A DNA stretch of 64,000 nucleotides, taken from NCBI GenBank assembly GCA_015063125.1, contig SUTB01000002.1, positions 152,720 to 216,719 of the forward strand, read 5' to 3'. Below the pieces are notes generated by a model. The model was given only the letters and a program-made list of their open reading frames with translations, was not told where the DNA came from and ran no database searches. The first letter of the stretch is position 1, and each line of letters opens with the position of its first letter. Of the stretch, positions 1-8,296 are shown one piece after another. Source of the DNA: Thermoplasmata archaeon (GTDB lineage Archaea > Thermoplasmatota > Thermoplasmata > Methanomassiliicoccales > Methanomethylophilaceae). A program made the position numbers and the translations under genes.

Positions 1-393
1 ACGATCCTTAGGAACGACAACAGGGGCAAGTGCGTATTCACAAGCAAGGTGCCTGCCAAGAAGACCCTGATGATCCCCTCCGCTCACGGAGAAGGGAACC
101 TGATGAGCATGGATCCTGATTTCGTGCAGAAGCTGGAGGACAACGACCAGATCGTCTTCAGGTACGTCCGTCCCGATGGTTCCGACGCCGATTATCCGTG
201 GAACCCCAACGGTTCCCCCTCGGACATCGCGGGAATATGCAACCCTGCCGGTAACGTCATGGGAATGATGCCCCATCCGGAGCGTGTGATGACAAGGTTC
301 ACCCACCCTGACTGGACAAGGGGATACGACACGGAGGAAGGAGACGGCAGATGCGTCTTCGAGTCCGTGATGAAGTATCTCGAGAAACTCTAA
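1..393 (+). CDS. purQ: Phosphoribosylformylglycinamidine synthase subunit PurQ (3' part)
   Basis: This is the C-terminal part of the glutaminase subunit of FGAM synthase, which supplies ammonia from glutamine in the fourth step of purine synthesis. The frame is open from base 1, so the start lies outside the window. Visible family features are the AHGEGN segment and the MMPHPERV segment near the end, which holds the His and Glu of the class I glutamine amidotransferase triad. The nucleophilic Cys lies upstream of the window and cannot be checked. The gene ends in TAA and runs into a GC-rich hairpin. It faces ribK convergently. Confidence 0.93.
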   Translation, partial: TILRNDNRGKCVFTSKVPAKKTLMIPSAHGEGNLMSMDPDFVQKLEDNDQIVFRYVRPDGSDADYPWNPNGSPSDIAGICNPAGNVMGMMPHPERVMTRFTHPDWTRGYDTEEGDGRCVFESVMKYLEKL

Positions 394-395
394 AC

Positions 396-417
396 GGGAC
401 GGGGGCGACCCCGTCTC
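396..417 (+). terminator. Hairpin between convergent purQ and ribK
   Basis: A 7-bp GC stem (398-404 with 409-415) with a GCGA loop, extended by two further pairs, sits directly behind the purQ stop codon and reaches the ribK stop. The downstream T content is modest. Termination is inferred. Confidence 0.55.
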
Positions 418-1072
418 ACAGTTTTACTTTCACGTCTATCCTGTCGCCGTCGCTTAGGCTGAGGGTTCTCCTCACGCTGCAAGGCGCTATGATCTCCAGG
501 ATATCAACGTAATGCGACCTCTCAGGCACGATGATGGCGCATTCGATGTTGTGGATGGATGCCTTGTATGCGATCACGTTGCCGAAGCTTCTGCCCTCGT
601 TGGTGAAACCGTCGATCATGATCCCGGCGGTGTTCCTGACGATGTCGATCTTACCGATCTCCTCGGGGTAGATGCGGACGTTGAAGGTTCCCTGGAAGGG
701 GCTGAACCCGAGCTTCTCCTTGAACTGCTTCAGGTAGCCTTCCTGACAGATGTAGTAGCCGCCCTCGCCCATTCCCGATGCGACCTCCCCATGGATGTTG
801 AGGTGGTCGGTGCGCTCGAAGATACGGCGGTATTCGGTGTACTCCTTCTTCATGAGCTCGACACCTTTGGGAGTGATCTTGATGCGCTGTTTTCTGGTCC
901 CCAGGTCCCTGGTGATGTAACCGTCATCGATCAGTTCGAGGATTCTCTTGGATGCGGATTGCTGACTCATATCGAGCGAATCGCCCAATTCCCTGGAGGA
1001 AATGGATATGTAATCATCCAGTGCTCCCAATAAAGCCAACTTGCGGAGGGCGAACGCAAACTTCTCATCCAT
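416..1072 (-). CDS. ribK: CTP-dependent riboflavin kinase with N-terminal winged helix
   Basis: A 218-residue protein that phosphorylates riboflavin to FMN using CTP, the archaeal replacement for ATP-dependent RibF. Residues about 1-80 form a MarR-like winged helix (SSRELGDSLDMSQQSASKRI is the recognition region). Residues about 90-218 match the archaeal RibK (DUF120) fold, with the GMGEGGYYI segment and the FQGTFNVRIYP motif typical of the nucleotide and flavin site. The two-domain arrangement is common in Euryarchaea and may let the protein regulate its own transcription. The ATG at 1072 lies about 27 bases behind a T-rich TATA-like element on the minus strand, so the message may be leaderless. 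Confidence 0.9.
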   Translation of the reverse strand: MDEKFAFALRKLALLGALDDYISISSRELGDSLDMSQQSASKRILELIDDGYITRDLGTRKQRIKITPKGVELMKKEYTEYRRIFERTDHLNIHGEVASGMGEGGYYICQEGYLKQFKEKLGFSPFQGTFNVRIYPEEIGKIDIVRNTAGIMIDGFTNEGRSFGNVIAYKASIHNIECAIIVPERSHYVDILEIIAPCSVRRTLSLSDGDRIDVKVKL

Positions 1073-1118
1073 GTTTTCGGTATACTATTCTCTACCAATA
1101 AAAAAGTTGATGAGCTTA

Positions 1119-1135
1119 ATCTAACAAAATTAGAT
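1119..1135. promoter_or_regulatory. AT-rich inverted repeat upstream of ribK
   Basis: ATCTAA and TTAGAT arms separated by five bases lie just upstream of the putative TATA element of ribK. Because RibK carries a winged helix, an autoregulatory operator is possible, but nothing in the sequence proves binding. The arms are short and the region is AT-rich, so chance is a real alternative. Confidence 0.3.
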
Positions 1136-1140
1136 GTAGG

Positions 1141-1160
1141 AAAAAGGGCCCTTTCGGGCC
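1141..1160 (-). terminator. Rho-independent-like terminator behind the 4-TM protein
   Basis: On the minus strand a GGCCC-GAAA-GGGCC hairpin (1160 to 1147) is followed by C and five T. It lies 12 bases behind the stop of the small membrane protein gene and upstream of ribK. Confidence 0.7.
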
Positions 1161-1172
1161 TTTTGAAGTTTC

Positions 1173-1541
1173 TCAGATGACCCTGTTGGTGTCCACGTAG
1201 CTCTTGGTGGATCCCATGCTGCCGATGGCGACGCAGAGGATTCCGAGAATTACGAGAATGATAGCCAAGATGGGCATCATCGCACCGTAGATGGCTGCGA
1301 TGACCGTGAAGGCCACTGTCAGTGCGGAGAGCACGACGACTGTGGATCCCTTCACAGGGCTGTAGGAGGAGAAGCATCCTGCAACGGCGAAGAACACCAT
1401 GGAGACAACCATGTTGATTCCGACGAAGGGGGTGCACTCAACCGTTCCGTCCCAGGCGTATGCCATGGAAGCGAACGCGATGATAGCACCTACGAATGCT
1501 ACTCCCATTCCAATCTTCATTGTGTTGGGCATTGCGCTCAT
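1173..1541 (-). CDS. Small four-helix membrane protein, function unknown
   Basis: A 122-residue protein with four hydrophobic stretches of transmembrane length (about residues 10-30, 40-60, 67-85 and 88-107) and almost no soluble part. I do not recognise a family. It is followed by a clear terminator and lies 32 bases downstream of the DUF998-like gene on the same strand, so the two may be co-transcribed. Its start is the ATG at 1541; an internal ATG at residue 8 is an alternative. The even hydrophobic pattern and archaeal-like codon use support a real gene. Confidence 0.7.
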   Translation of the reverse strand: MSAMPNTMKIGMGVAFVGAIIAFASMAYAWDGTVECTPFVGINMVVSMVFFAVAGCFSSYSPVKGSTVVVLSALTVAFTVIAAIYGAMMPILAIILVILGILCVAIGSMGSTKSYVDTNRVI

Positions 1542-1573
1542 TTTATTACCGTCCTGTTATCGGGTTACCTATT

Positions 1574-2140
1574 TTAACCCTTACTGAAAGCCAGCGAGAG
1601 GCTCTGGGTGATCATCCAGATGCACATGGCCAAGACTGCTATTACCTCGATTCCGCCGAGCTGGAATCCAGGCATCGAGGCGAAGACGATGACCACGAGA
1701 GCTCCGGTTGCTGCAGCGCTGACGACTTTTCCTGAGCGATAATCAGTTATTGCACTGATGATGACCGTGATGAGGATCAGGAAGAAGTATGTGCAGGCAA
1801 TGGGGATGTGGTAAGCCGTGTCCTTGGTGAACAAGCCGATAGCTGCGAGCAGAATTCCACAGAAGAACAGTACGACCGCTCCTCCGCATGCAGCCCCTTC
1901 ATAGGCCTTGATTTTTCCAATCGAATGGATGACGACAAACAAACCTGCGATCATGCAGGTGTAGTTGAATATGTTGGCCGCAAGAGCCGAGTGCGATATG
2001 CCGAGGTCGGAGAGCGTGTTCAAGTCGAATTCCCAAAAGCCGTCTATGAAGGCGGAGATCGCGAATGCGATGGGAGTAAGTGCTCCGACAAGGATTCCGG
2101 CAAACGCGTAAGGCGCCGCGCTCCTTGTTTTAGTAACCAT
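1574..2140 (-). CDS. DUF998-like integral membrane protein
   Basis: A 188-residue protein with six predicted membrane helices. The segment NTLSDLGISHSALAANIFNY matches the signature of the DUF998 family (SDLG followed by a polar loop and IFN) after the first helix. DUF998 proteins are widespread in archaea and have no established function. The gene runs divergently from the GPN-loop GTPase, with about 70 bases between the starts, and is followed by the four-helix membrane protein gene. Confidence 0.72.
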   Translation of the reverse strand: MVTKTRSAAPYAFAGILVGALTPIAFAISAFIDGFWEFDLNTLSDLGISHSALAANIFNYTCMIAGLFVVIHSIGKIKAYEGAACGGAVVLFFCGILLAAIGLFTKDTAYHIPIACTYFFLILITVIISAITDYRSGKVVSAAATGALVVIVFASMPGFQLGGIEVIAVLAMCIWMITQSLSLAFSKG

Positions 2141-2210
2141 GTGTTTGGCATTGCGTATTTATTTTATATTGATTTCCCGTGTTCAACGTCTGACTAAGGT
2201 CGTTGATCAC

Positions 2211-2975
2211 TTGAAATTCCTGTTTTTTATCGGAACTGCTGGCAGTGGAAAGAGCACGCTGGTCGGAGCATTCAAACAATGGTGCGATGACTCGGCAGTT
2301 GATGCGGTCGTCGTGAACATGGATCCCGGAGCGGATGCCCTGCCTTACACCGCAGATGTCGACATCAGGGAATGGATCAACCTCAGCGAGGTCATGAAGG
2401 AGTACAATCTCGGTCCCAACGGTGCGCAGATCGTAGCAGCGGACCTGATGGCCGTTAACATCAACAAGATGATCGACGTGATCTCGGGATATGACACGGA
2501 CTACGTCCTGATCGATACCCCCGGACAGCTGGAGTTGTTCGCCTTCAGGGAGTCCTCCAACGTCCTCATCGATGCGTTCGGAAGGGAGGATTCCATGCTG
2601 GTCTACCTATCCGACCCGTCCCTTAGCAGATCCCCGAACGGATTCGTCACGGCCATGGTTCTCGGAGCGCTGGCACAGTTCAGACTGCAGATCCCGATGA
2701 TCAATCTCCTATCCAAATCGGACACCCTTTCCGATGACGATGAGCAGAGAATGCTAGATTGGTACGTCGTGCCCGATTCGCTCTACGGCGACCTGTTGGA
2801 CGCGGATAACAATCCCGAGACCGTTGTCGGAATGGAGCTCTTCAAGGCCATGGAGAATACCGGTGTCTTCGGTGAGATGCGTTCAGTTTCCTCGGAGACC
2901 GGAACAGGCCTGGAGGAGATCTACGCTGCTGCGCAGCTTGTCTTCTACGGCGGAGACGACAGCAAGAGAGAGTGA
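2211..2975 (+). CDS. GPN-loop GTPase
   Basis: A 254-residue P-loop GTPase of the GPN (XAB1) family. Residues 8-15 form the P-loop GTAGSGKS, followed by the NMDPGAD segment and the diagnostic LGPNGAQ loop that gives the family its name. The switch motif DTPGQLELFAF and the NLLSKSD guanine motif are also present. Archaeal GPN proteins are dimeric GTPases; the eukaryotic relatives act in RNA polymerase assembly and nuclear import, while the archaeal role is open. The TTG at 2211 is chosen because homology starts there and an AAGGT lies upstream; the longer reading from 2139 would add 24 residues that do not look conserved. Confidence 0.88.
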   Translation: MKFLFFIGTAGSGKSTLVGAFKQWCDDSAVDAVVVNMDPGADALPYTADVDIREWINLSEVMKEYNLGPNGAQIVAADLMAVNINKMIDVISGYDTDYVLIDTPGQLELFAFRESSNVLIDAFGREDSMLVYLSDPSLSRSPNGFVTAMVLGALAQFRLQIPMINLLSKSDTLSDDDEQRMLDWYVVPDSLYGDLLDADNNPETVVGMELFKAMENTGVFGEMRSVSSETGTGLEEIYAAAQLVFYGGDDSKRE

Positions 2976-2998
2976 TTCTCGGCAATAATTGAAAAAAT

Positions 2999-3017
2999 GG
3001 GGCCAATGGCCCCTTTT
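2999..3017. terminator. Bidirectional terminator between GPN GTPase and PAN
   Basis: GGGGCC-AAT-GGCCCC hairpin (2999-3013) followed by TTTT on the plus strand; on the minus strand it is followed by A and six T. It lies between two convergent genes and can serve both. Confidence 0.75.
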
Positions 3018-3023
3018 GCAGTT

Positions 3024-4268
3024 TTATTGGAACATGTAGGCGGGAGCAGGGTTGGTCTTGTTCCTTCCTGCTTCCATGACCTTCTCCTTGGCAGCCAGGA
3101 AGTCTGCCTCGGTGGCCTTGTTCCTGCTGTCCCTGATGGCGAGCATTCCCGCCTCGGTGCACAGGTTCTTGATCTCGGCTCCGGACAGTCCCTCGGTGAT
3201 CTCCGCGAGCTTGTTGGCCTTGACCTTCTTGTCAACGTTCATGTGCTTGATGTTGATGTCGAATATCTGAGTCCTGGCCTCGAGATCGGGCAGTCCGACG
3301 TCGATGATACGGTCGAATCTTCCGGGCCTCAGCAGGGCATCGTCCAGGATGTCGGGCCTGTTGGTGGCTCCGATGATCTTGACATTGTTGATCGCAGTGA
3401 ATCCGTCCAGTTCGGACAGGAGCTGCATGAGTGTCCTCTGGACCTCCCTGTCTCCTGAAGTCGCAACGTCCAGCCTCTTGGCTCCGACGGAATCCAGCTC
3501 GTCGATGAATATGATGCTGGGTGCCTTCTCCTTGGCCAGCTCGAACAGGTCGCGGACGAGCCTTGCTCCCTCTCCGATGTACTTCTGGACGAGTTCAGAT
3601 CCGACAAGCCTGATGAATGTGGCATCGGTGGCGTTGGCCACGGCCTTGGCCATCAGGGTCTTTCCGGTTCCCGGAGGTCCTACGAGCAGGACTCCCTTCG
3701 GAGGCTCTATACCGATCTTGGCGTAGAGCTCAGGTCTGAGCAGCGGATCCTCGACGGCCTCACGGAGCTCGAGCATCTGCTGCTTGAGTCCTCCGATGTC
3801 ATCGTAGGTCACGTTGGGCTTCTCAAGGACCTCGGCTCCGGAAACGATCGGGTCGACCGAGGACTGGATGACCTCCATGACGGCAAGCGTCTGCTTGTTC
3901 ATGGTGACTCTGGATCCGGGAATGAGCGACTTCGGATCGATGTAATCTGAAATGGCGACGACGAAATCAGGTCCTGTGGAGCTCTTGACGACCGCACGGT
4001 TGTTAGGGAGCACGTCGCGGAGGTTTCCCACTATGAGCGGGGGCGTCTTGAGCCTCTCCATCTCTCCCCTGATCCTTGCCAGGTCCTTCTGGAGCCTGAA
4101 CAGCTCTCCTTCAGCGTAGCGCTTCTCGTTCTCAGCGTTGCGGAGATCCTCCACCAGCTTGACATTCCTGTCCTCCAGCGTGACGATCTTTGCTTTGAGT
4201 TCCGCTACCTCATCGGTGAATCCTGAATCGACTTCGTTTCTTTCCAGGATGGTCTCGTCGTTGTTCAT
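3024..4268 (-). CDS. pan: Proteasome-activating nucleotidase PAN
   Basis: The 414-residue AAA+ ATPase ring that unfolds substrates and feeds them to the archaeal 20S proteasome. Residues about 20-75 form the N-terminal coiled coil, residues about 75-140 the OB domain, Walker A GPPGTGKT is at 197-204, Walker B IIFIDELD at 252-259, and the arginine-finger region LRPGRFDR follows. The C-terminus is MFQ: it has the hydrophobic-aromatic-any form of the HbYX docking motif but with Phe instead of Tyr. No proteasome subunit gene is in the window. The gene stands alone between terminators and an upstream divergent MBF1 gene. Confidence 0.96.
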   Translation of the reverse strand: MNNDETILERNEVDSGFTDEVAELKAKIVTLEDRNVKLVEDLRNAENEKRYAEGELFRLQKDLARIRGEMERLKTPPLIVGNLRDVLPNNRAVVKSSTGPDFVVAISDYIDPKSLIPGSRVTMNKQTLAVMEVIQSSVDPIVSGAEVLEKPNVTYDDIGGLKQQMLELREAVEDPLLRPELYAKIGIEPPKGVLLVGPPGTGKTLMAKAVANATDATFIRLVGSELVQKYIGEGARLVRDLFELAKEKAPSIIFIDELDSVGAKRLDVATSGDREVQRTLMQLLSELDGFTAINNVKIIGATNRPDILDDALLRPGRFDRIIDVGLPDLEARTQIFDINIKHMNVDKKVKANKLAEITEGLSGAEIKNLCTEAGMLAIRDSRNKATEADFLAAKEKVMEAGRNKTNPAPAYMFQ

Positions 4269-4364
4269 CAGAACCTTGATGGACCTTCCCTTTATTATTA
4301 TATCTGATGAGAAGCCCGGCTATTCAGCATCATCCTTATCTACAATCGGAATGATGAAGTAAGC

Positions 4365-4853
4365 ATGATCTGCGAGATGTGCGGAAAAGAGGTCCCTCTG
4401 ACGAAGACTGTCATCGTCGAGGGAAGCAGGTTGAACGTCTGCCCCAACTGCGCCAGGTTCGGGGAGGACTACAGGGCCAACCAGAGCGGTGCGCCTATTT
4501 CATCCTCAGTCATCGACCAGAGGCTCGAGAAGCGCGAGAGGAGGATGAAGACCAAGGACATCTACGCCGGCACTTCCTCCACCGAGCTCGTTGACGATTA
4601 CGGCGGCGTCATCAGGGAGGCACGCGAGGCGAAGGGAATGGACCTGGAGCAGTTCGCGGCATCCATTCTCGAGAAGAAGGGAACGCTGTCCAAGATCGAG
4701 GCTAACGCTTTGGTCCCCGATGACAAGATCATCAAGAAGATCGAGAAGGCCCTCGGCATCAAGCTGACCGAGACCGTCCAGACGGGAGTCACTGTGGGTG
4801 GAGGCAACAGTGGCAACAAGATGACTCTCGGCAACTTCATCAAGAAGGAATGA
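4365..4853 (+). CDS. Multiprotein bridging factor MBF1-like transcription factor
   Basis: A 162-residue archaeal MBF1. Residues 1-25 carry a CxxC...CxxC zinc ribbon (CEMCGKE and CPNCARFG). A charged linker follows, and residues about 75-135 form a Cro/C1-type helix-turn-helix (REAREAKGMDLEQFAASI, then ANALVPDDKIIKKIEKALGI). Eukaryotic MBF1 bridges TBP and activators; in archaea it associates with translating ribosomes, so its exact role is unsettled. It is transcribed divergently from pan with about 96 bases between the start codons. Confidence 0.9.
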   Translation: MICEMCGKEVPLTKTVIVEGSRLNVCPNCARFGEDYRANQSGAPISSSVIDQRLEKRERRMKTKDIYAGTSSTELVDDYGGVIREAREAKGMDLEQFAASILEKKGTLSKIEANALVPDDKIIKKIEKALGIKLTETVQTGVTVGGGNSGNKMTLGNFIKKE

Positions 4854-4857
4854 AACT

Positions 4858-4886
4858 AATCCCCGGCATGTCCGGGATTCTTTTTT
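4858..4886 (+). terminator. Terminator behind MBF1 gene
   Basis: An ATCCC(C)GG / CCGGGAT hairpin (4859-4878) is followed by TCTTTTTT. It begins six bases behind the MBF1 stop and meets the end of the convergent DUF2240 gene. Confidence 0.75.
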
Positions 4887-4888
4887 CA

Positions 4889-5386
4889 TCATCGGCTGCG
4901 AATACCCTCGTACACCTTATCGGTGTAGGGGCCGATATCGATACCGTTGTCCCTCAGAACAATCAGGGCGGCGGCCGCGATGTCGATATCCAGTCTCTTT
5001 TGGATCCTGGAGCATGCGGGGACGAAGTCCTTCGTCTGTATCCCGTTCTCCTTGGCGACGTCGATCAGAACATGGAAGAGGTCCGGTTCCGGATTCTTTT
5101 TACTTGGTGCCGTTGCAGGCTTGTGCAGCGAATCCACCAGCTCCTTGGAGGGCTTGTACGCCAGCGGGAGGTCCATTCCGCTGAAATCTGTAGCGGGGCG
5201 GATGTAGTCCCCTTTCTTCACTATGGCCCCATCGCTCAGCAGGCGGTTGAGGAGGAGCTTGGAATCCGACGGCGACATCCATTTGAGCTCCAGGGACGTG
5301 ATCATGACGAACTCGTCCGGTTTGGAGACATCCTTACCGATGCTGCGGAAGAACGCAGCTGCGCAGACGGTCAACTCGTCGGTCAT
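4889..5386 (-). CDS. DUF2240 family protein
   Basis: A 165-residue soluble protein resembling archaeal DUF2240 proteins: an N-terminal helical region with the LELKWMSPSDSKLLLNRLL segment (winged-helix-like), a variable linker around residues 75-95, and a C-terminal helical part ending in a RIQKRLDIDIAAAALIVLRD segment. The function of the family is unknown; the predicted helix-turn-helix suggests nucleic acid binding. The ATG at 5386 is preferred because the 30 residues before it do not look like protein of this family. Confidence 0.7.
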   Translation of the reverse strand: MTDELTVCAAAFFRSIGKDVSKPDEFVMITSLELKWMSPSDSKLLLNRLLSDGAIVKKGDYIRPATDFSGMDLPLAYKPSKELVDSLHKPATAPSKKNPEPDLFHVLIDVAKENGIQTKDFVPACSRIQKRLDIDIAAAALIVLRDNGIDIGPYTDKVYEGIRSR

Positions 5387-5431
5387 AACCCGCAGATTGG
5401 TTGGTTGATAATTAGGCTTTGTGTTAAAAGT

Positions 5432-5449
5432 GGGGGCCAAGAGGCCCCC
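5432..5449 (-). terminator. Terminator behind the membrane-anchored unknown protein
   Basis: GGGGGCC / GGCCCCC arms (5432-5438, 5443-5449) with a four-base loop; on the minus strand ACTTTT follows. It lies 23 bases behind the stop of the gene ending at 5473 and upstream of the DUF2240 gene. Confidence 0.7.
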
Positions 5450-5472
5450 GAAATGGTTTATGAATCGAAGAT

Positions 5473-6489
5473 TCACTTGAACATGTTTGTCTCGTTCAAA
5501 GTGTATGTCCCTTCAAAGTACGATTCATCGCCATTGGAATTCCGCTCGTAACTGATGATCGAAGCGTATATGATGCCGCTATCGCTGGCCCAGAAGATGT
5601 ACGTACCCTCTGCGGTGAACACGATCAATTCACCATCGATCCCAACGACTTCGAAGTCATAGACGATCCTGTTCACATCCCTCTCGCCGAACGCTGTGGT
5701 GATAGTATCCTTGGTACTGCTCTTCTCCGTAGCGTTGTAGCTGTAGGTGATGGAACCCACTTCAGCATCCTCGGCGAACCATTCCAACCAGCTGGTTAGG
5801 TCTATGTCGGAGAGGAATTCCGCTTTATGCGTTAACTCATAATGCACTTCCGGCTCATTGGTCCCCTCTTTACTCTCTATTTCGTATTCATAGGTGTCGT
5901 CATCATACACCTCGGTTATGGTGTTCTTCTCCGACAAGCTGGTGCCTTCGGCAAGTACGTATTCAACGGTCTCGTCGCCCAGACCCAGGATCAAATAATC
6001 CTTATTCCAGCCACTGTCATCCGTCCATGAACCGATAGCGCCGACGAACAGCTCCAGCTCCTCCTTGGGGGAGTTGTAATCCAACGAGATATACAATAGT
6101 TCATCCTCATAGTATTCATCATCTGTGATGACGATCCTCTCCACCAGGATGTATCCGGAATCAGATGTGAAAGCATAGATTCTTGGATTGTCGACATCAT
6201 CAACGTAGACTCTGGCATTGACTCTCTCGCCGTTGACGCTGACGGTCCTTACATCATCTGTCAGGATGTATTCATCGGAGACATAGAGGTCGTCGATGAA
6301 CTCATCCACGGTTTCGACTATCGTGTGAGATCTTGTGTATTCGCCGGAGATGGCGAAGTACGATCCGGTTTCCAAATCGGTATCGAGGTTGTCGGTAGGG
6401 TTGGTCGAGCCATAGAATGCGATGAATGACGCAAACAGCACGATAATGACGGCCGCTATGGTCGCTATGGCTGTGGTGTTTTTGGACAT
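5473..6489 (-). CDS. Membrane-anchored extracellular protein, function unknown
   Basis: A 338-residue protein with a short N-terminal cytoplasmic stretch (MSKNTT), one hydrophobic helix (about residues 7-29) and a long, acidic, beta-rich outer part rich in Tyr, Asp and Glu. This is the layout of an N-terminally anchored surface protein; there is no lipobox cysteine. The outer part seems to hold two similar halves with repeated beta-strand patterns, but I recognise no catalytic motif. The ATG at 6489 is preferred over an upstream start that would place 13 residues before the anchor. Similar surface proteins are numerous in host-associated Methanomassiliicoccales. Confidence 0.68.
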   Translation of the reverse strand: MSKNTTAIATIAAVIIVLFASFIAFYGSTNPTDNLDTDLETGSYFAISGEYTRSHTIVETVDEFIDDLYVSDEYILTDDVRTVSVNGERVNARVYVDDVDNPRIYAFTSDSGYILVERIVITDDEYYEDELLYISLDYNSPKEELELFVGAIGSWTDDSGWNKDYLILGLGDETVEYVLAEGTSLSEKNTITEVYDDDTYEYEIESKEGTNEPEVHYELTHKAEFLSDIDLTSWLEWFAEDAEVGSITYSYNATEKSSTKDTITTAFGERDVNRIVYDFEVVGIDGELIVFTAEGTYIFWASDSGIIYASIISYERNSNGDESYFEGTYTLNETNMFK

Positions 6490-6593
6490 GGTTGGAAATA
6501 GTTTCCAGCATATATAATCAAAAGTCACAATATACTTCCAGACTATAGTAGATTAGAACCCTTTAAATCCGATGTCATCTGGTATCTTCTGCC

Positions 6594-6923
6594 ATGACCG
6601 ACTTGGGATTACTATGGGTGATACTCGCAGGGCTCATGGAGCCTATCTGGATGGTATCCCTTCAGAAGTACAACGAGAGCAAGAACATCCTCTGGGGAGG
6701 AGTGGTTCTTGCATTCATGTTCATCGGACCCGCATGTCTGTCCATGGCCACTGAGGGGACTCTGCAAATCAGCATAGCCTATGCTGTATGGGTGAGTATA
6801 GGTACGGTCATGACGACCCTGGTGGGATGGTTGATGTACAAGGATCCCATCGATCGCTACACCCTTCTTTACATCGCGATGGTCGTGGTAGGCGTCGCTG
6901 GATTCGATCTGGTGGTAGGATGA
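6594..6923 (+). CDS. SMR-family small multidrug/guanidinium-type transporter, subunit 1
   Basis: A 109-residue protein with four membrane helices. The first helix contains the family Glu in the AGLMEPIWMVSL segment, the residue that binds cation and proton in EmrE-like exporters. The AYAVWVSIGTV segment in helix 3 is also diagnostic. The stop overlaps the start of the second SMR gene (ATGA), so the two are co-translated. Paired SMR proteins usually work as heterodimers with fixed opposite orientation. The substrate cannot be told from the sequence; guanidinium or a drug-like cation are possibilities. Confidence 0.88.
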   Translation: MTDLGLLWVILAGLMEPIWMVSLQKYNESKNILWGGVVLAFMFIGPACLSMATEGTLQISIAYAVWVSIGTVMTTLVGWLMYKDPIDRYTLLYIAMVVVGVAGFDLVVG

Positions 6924-7264
6924 ACTCAGCATGGTGGTGGGTAATCGCGGGAGGTATCGTCGAAGCGATATACACGACGTTCATGGGTCTTGCCAACGGT
7001 ATGACCGACATCGTCTACACCGTATTGGGATTCTCCCTCAGCATCGTAGGCACGGTCCTGCTCAACGGCGGACTCAAGCGCGGACTGCAGATGGGTGCTA
7101 GCTATGCGGTATGGGTCGGTGTCGGCGTCGTAGGGGCTGCGATAGCAGACATCCTTGTGTTCAACAACGGCCTGAACATACTAGGATACATGTTCTTGGC
7201 CCTCACCATGGGCGGTATCGTAGGTCTAAATCTCAAGAGCGACAAGCTCCCGGAGAGGGCCTGA
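6920..7264 (+). CDS. SMR-family transporter, subunit 2
   Basis: A 114-residue partner of the preceding gene, with four membrane helices, the family Glu in helix 1 (AGGIVEAIYTTFMG) and the AYAVWVGVGVVG segment in helix 3. The start ATG at 6920 overlaps the stop of the first gene by four bases, and the frame upstream of it is not conserved. Heterodimer formation with the first subunit is inferred from the pairing. Confidence 0.88.
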   Translation: MNSAWWWVIAGGIVEAIYTTFMGLANGMTDIVYTVLGFSLSIVGTVLLNGGLKRGLQMGASYAVWVGVGVVGAAIADILVFNNGLNILGYMFLALTMGGIVGLNLKSDKLPERA

Positions 7265-7330
7265 TGACGGGCGTCCTCGCGCGCGCGTTTTTTGATTATA
7301 TACTAACAGATAAAATAAGGGCCTAGCAAA

Positions 7331-7341
7331 GGTTTATAATC
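7331..7341 (+). promoter_or_regulatory. TATA box of the rpoK-rpsB operon
   Basis: GGTTTATAATC lies about 25-30 bases upstream of the expected transcription start near 7360. A second TATA-like element (TTATATAC) is at about 7294-7301. Confidence 0.6.
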
Positions 7342-7381
7342 AGGACTAGTTTACACGGCTCTATCCTGTATGGTGACTTAT

Positions 7382-7564
7382 ATGGAAACACACAGTAAGT
7401 ACACAAGATTCGAGAAAGCAAGGATCATCGGAGCGAGGGCACTGCAGATCTCATACGGAGCGCCCGTACTCACGGACTATCCGGAGGATATGCTTGACCC
7501 TATCGATATCGCCATGCTGGAATTCGACAAGGATCTCATCCCGATCACTGTCGTCAGGAACTGA
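7382..7564 (+). CDS. rpoK: DNA-directed RNA polymerase subunit K (Rpb6 homologue)
   Basis: A 60-residue subunit of archaeal RNA polymerase, equivalent to Rpb6/omega, which clamps the largest subunit. The [24 protein letters not shown] stretch is the signature of the family, and the acidic C-terminal tail ending in PITVVRN is usual. The ATG at 7382 has a GGTGA six bases upstream; the in-frame ATG at 7370 would add four residues. It is 18 bases from rpsB, with which it forms an operon as in other Euryarchaea. Confidence 0.94.
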   Translation: METHSKYTRFEKARIIGARALQISYGAPVLTDYPEDMLDPIDIAMLEFDKDLIPITVVRN

Positions 7565-7582
7565 TCATAAAGAGGTATCAAT

Positions 7583-8212
7583 ATGAGCGAAGAGGAAACA
7601 TATGTAGCACCGGGAACCGATCTCCTGGTGGAAGAGGACATCTACCTTACATCCGGAGTACACATCGGAACACAGCAGAAATCCGCCGACATGAAGGACT
7701 TCATCTACAAGGTCAGGCAGGACGGACTGTACGTTCTCGACGTCAAGAAGACCGACGACAGGCTCAGGGACGCAGCTTCCTTCCTGGCAAGGTTCGACTC
7801 CAAGAGGATCCTCGTCGTCTCAGCTAGGCAGTACGGACAGAAGCCCGCAAGGGAGTTCTCCAAGGCAATCGGAGCACCCGCGTTCGCAGGCCGTTTCGTC
7901 CCCGGTACCCTCACCAACCCCCTGAACCCCGCGTTCATCGAGCCCGAGGTCCTGGTCGTCACCGATCCTTCGGCAGACAAGCAGGCACTCAACGAGGCCC
8001 TTAACCTCGGAATCCCCATCGTCGCACTGTGCGATGCCAACAACGAGACCAGGAACGTCGACCTCGTCATCCCCACCAACAACAAGGGAAGGCGCGCGCT
8101 CGCATGCATCTACTGGATCCTCGCAAGGGAGGTCCTCACCAGGCGCGGAGACCTCAAGGACCCCAACGACTTCCAGTTGTCCATCGACGACTTCGAAGCT
8201 AAGCTCATCTGA
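7583..8212 (+). CDS. rpsB: 30S ribosomal protein S2
   Basis: A 209-residue archaeal uS2, a small-subunit ribosomal protein. Visible features are the [22 protein letters not shown] segment, the [18 protein letters not shown] segment and the [20 protein letters not shown] segment, all characteristic of archaeal S2. Length is normal. It is the last gene of the rpoK-rpsB unit and is followed by a strong terminator. Confidence 0.97.
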   Translation: MSEEETYVAPGTDLLVEEDIYLTSGVHIGTQQKSADMKDFIYKVRQDGLYVLDVKKTDDRLRDAASFLARFDSKRILVVSARQYGQKPAREFSKAIGAPAFAGRFVPGTLTNPLNPAFIEPEVLVVTDPSADKQALNEALNLGIPIVALCDANNETRNVDLVIPTNNKGRRALACIYWILAREVLTRRGDLKDPNDFQLSIDDFEAKLI

Positions 8213-8228
8213 GCATTCTAAACTTCAC

Positions 8229-8252
8229 GCCCCTTCGGGGGCTCTTCTTCTA
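8229..8252 (+). terminator. Terminator behind rpsB
   Basis: GCCCC-TTCG-GGGGC hairpin (8229-8242) with a stable UUCG loop, followed by a T-rich stretch. Confidence 0.8.
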
Positions 8253-8296
8253 AAACAATCGTTCAGAACATACCGATACGGTATGTGCTAGACGGA

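Noticed and set aside
512-1033. Long open frame opposite ribK (173 codons)
   Set aside because: It is the antisense shadow of ribK, which has clear family motifs. Similar shadows occur opposite purH, serA, rbcL and others.
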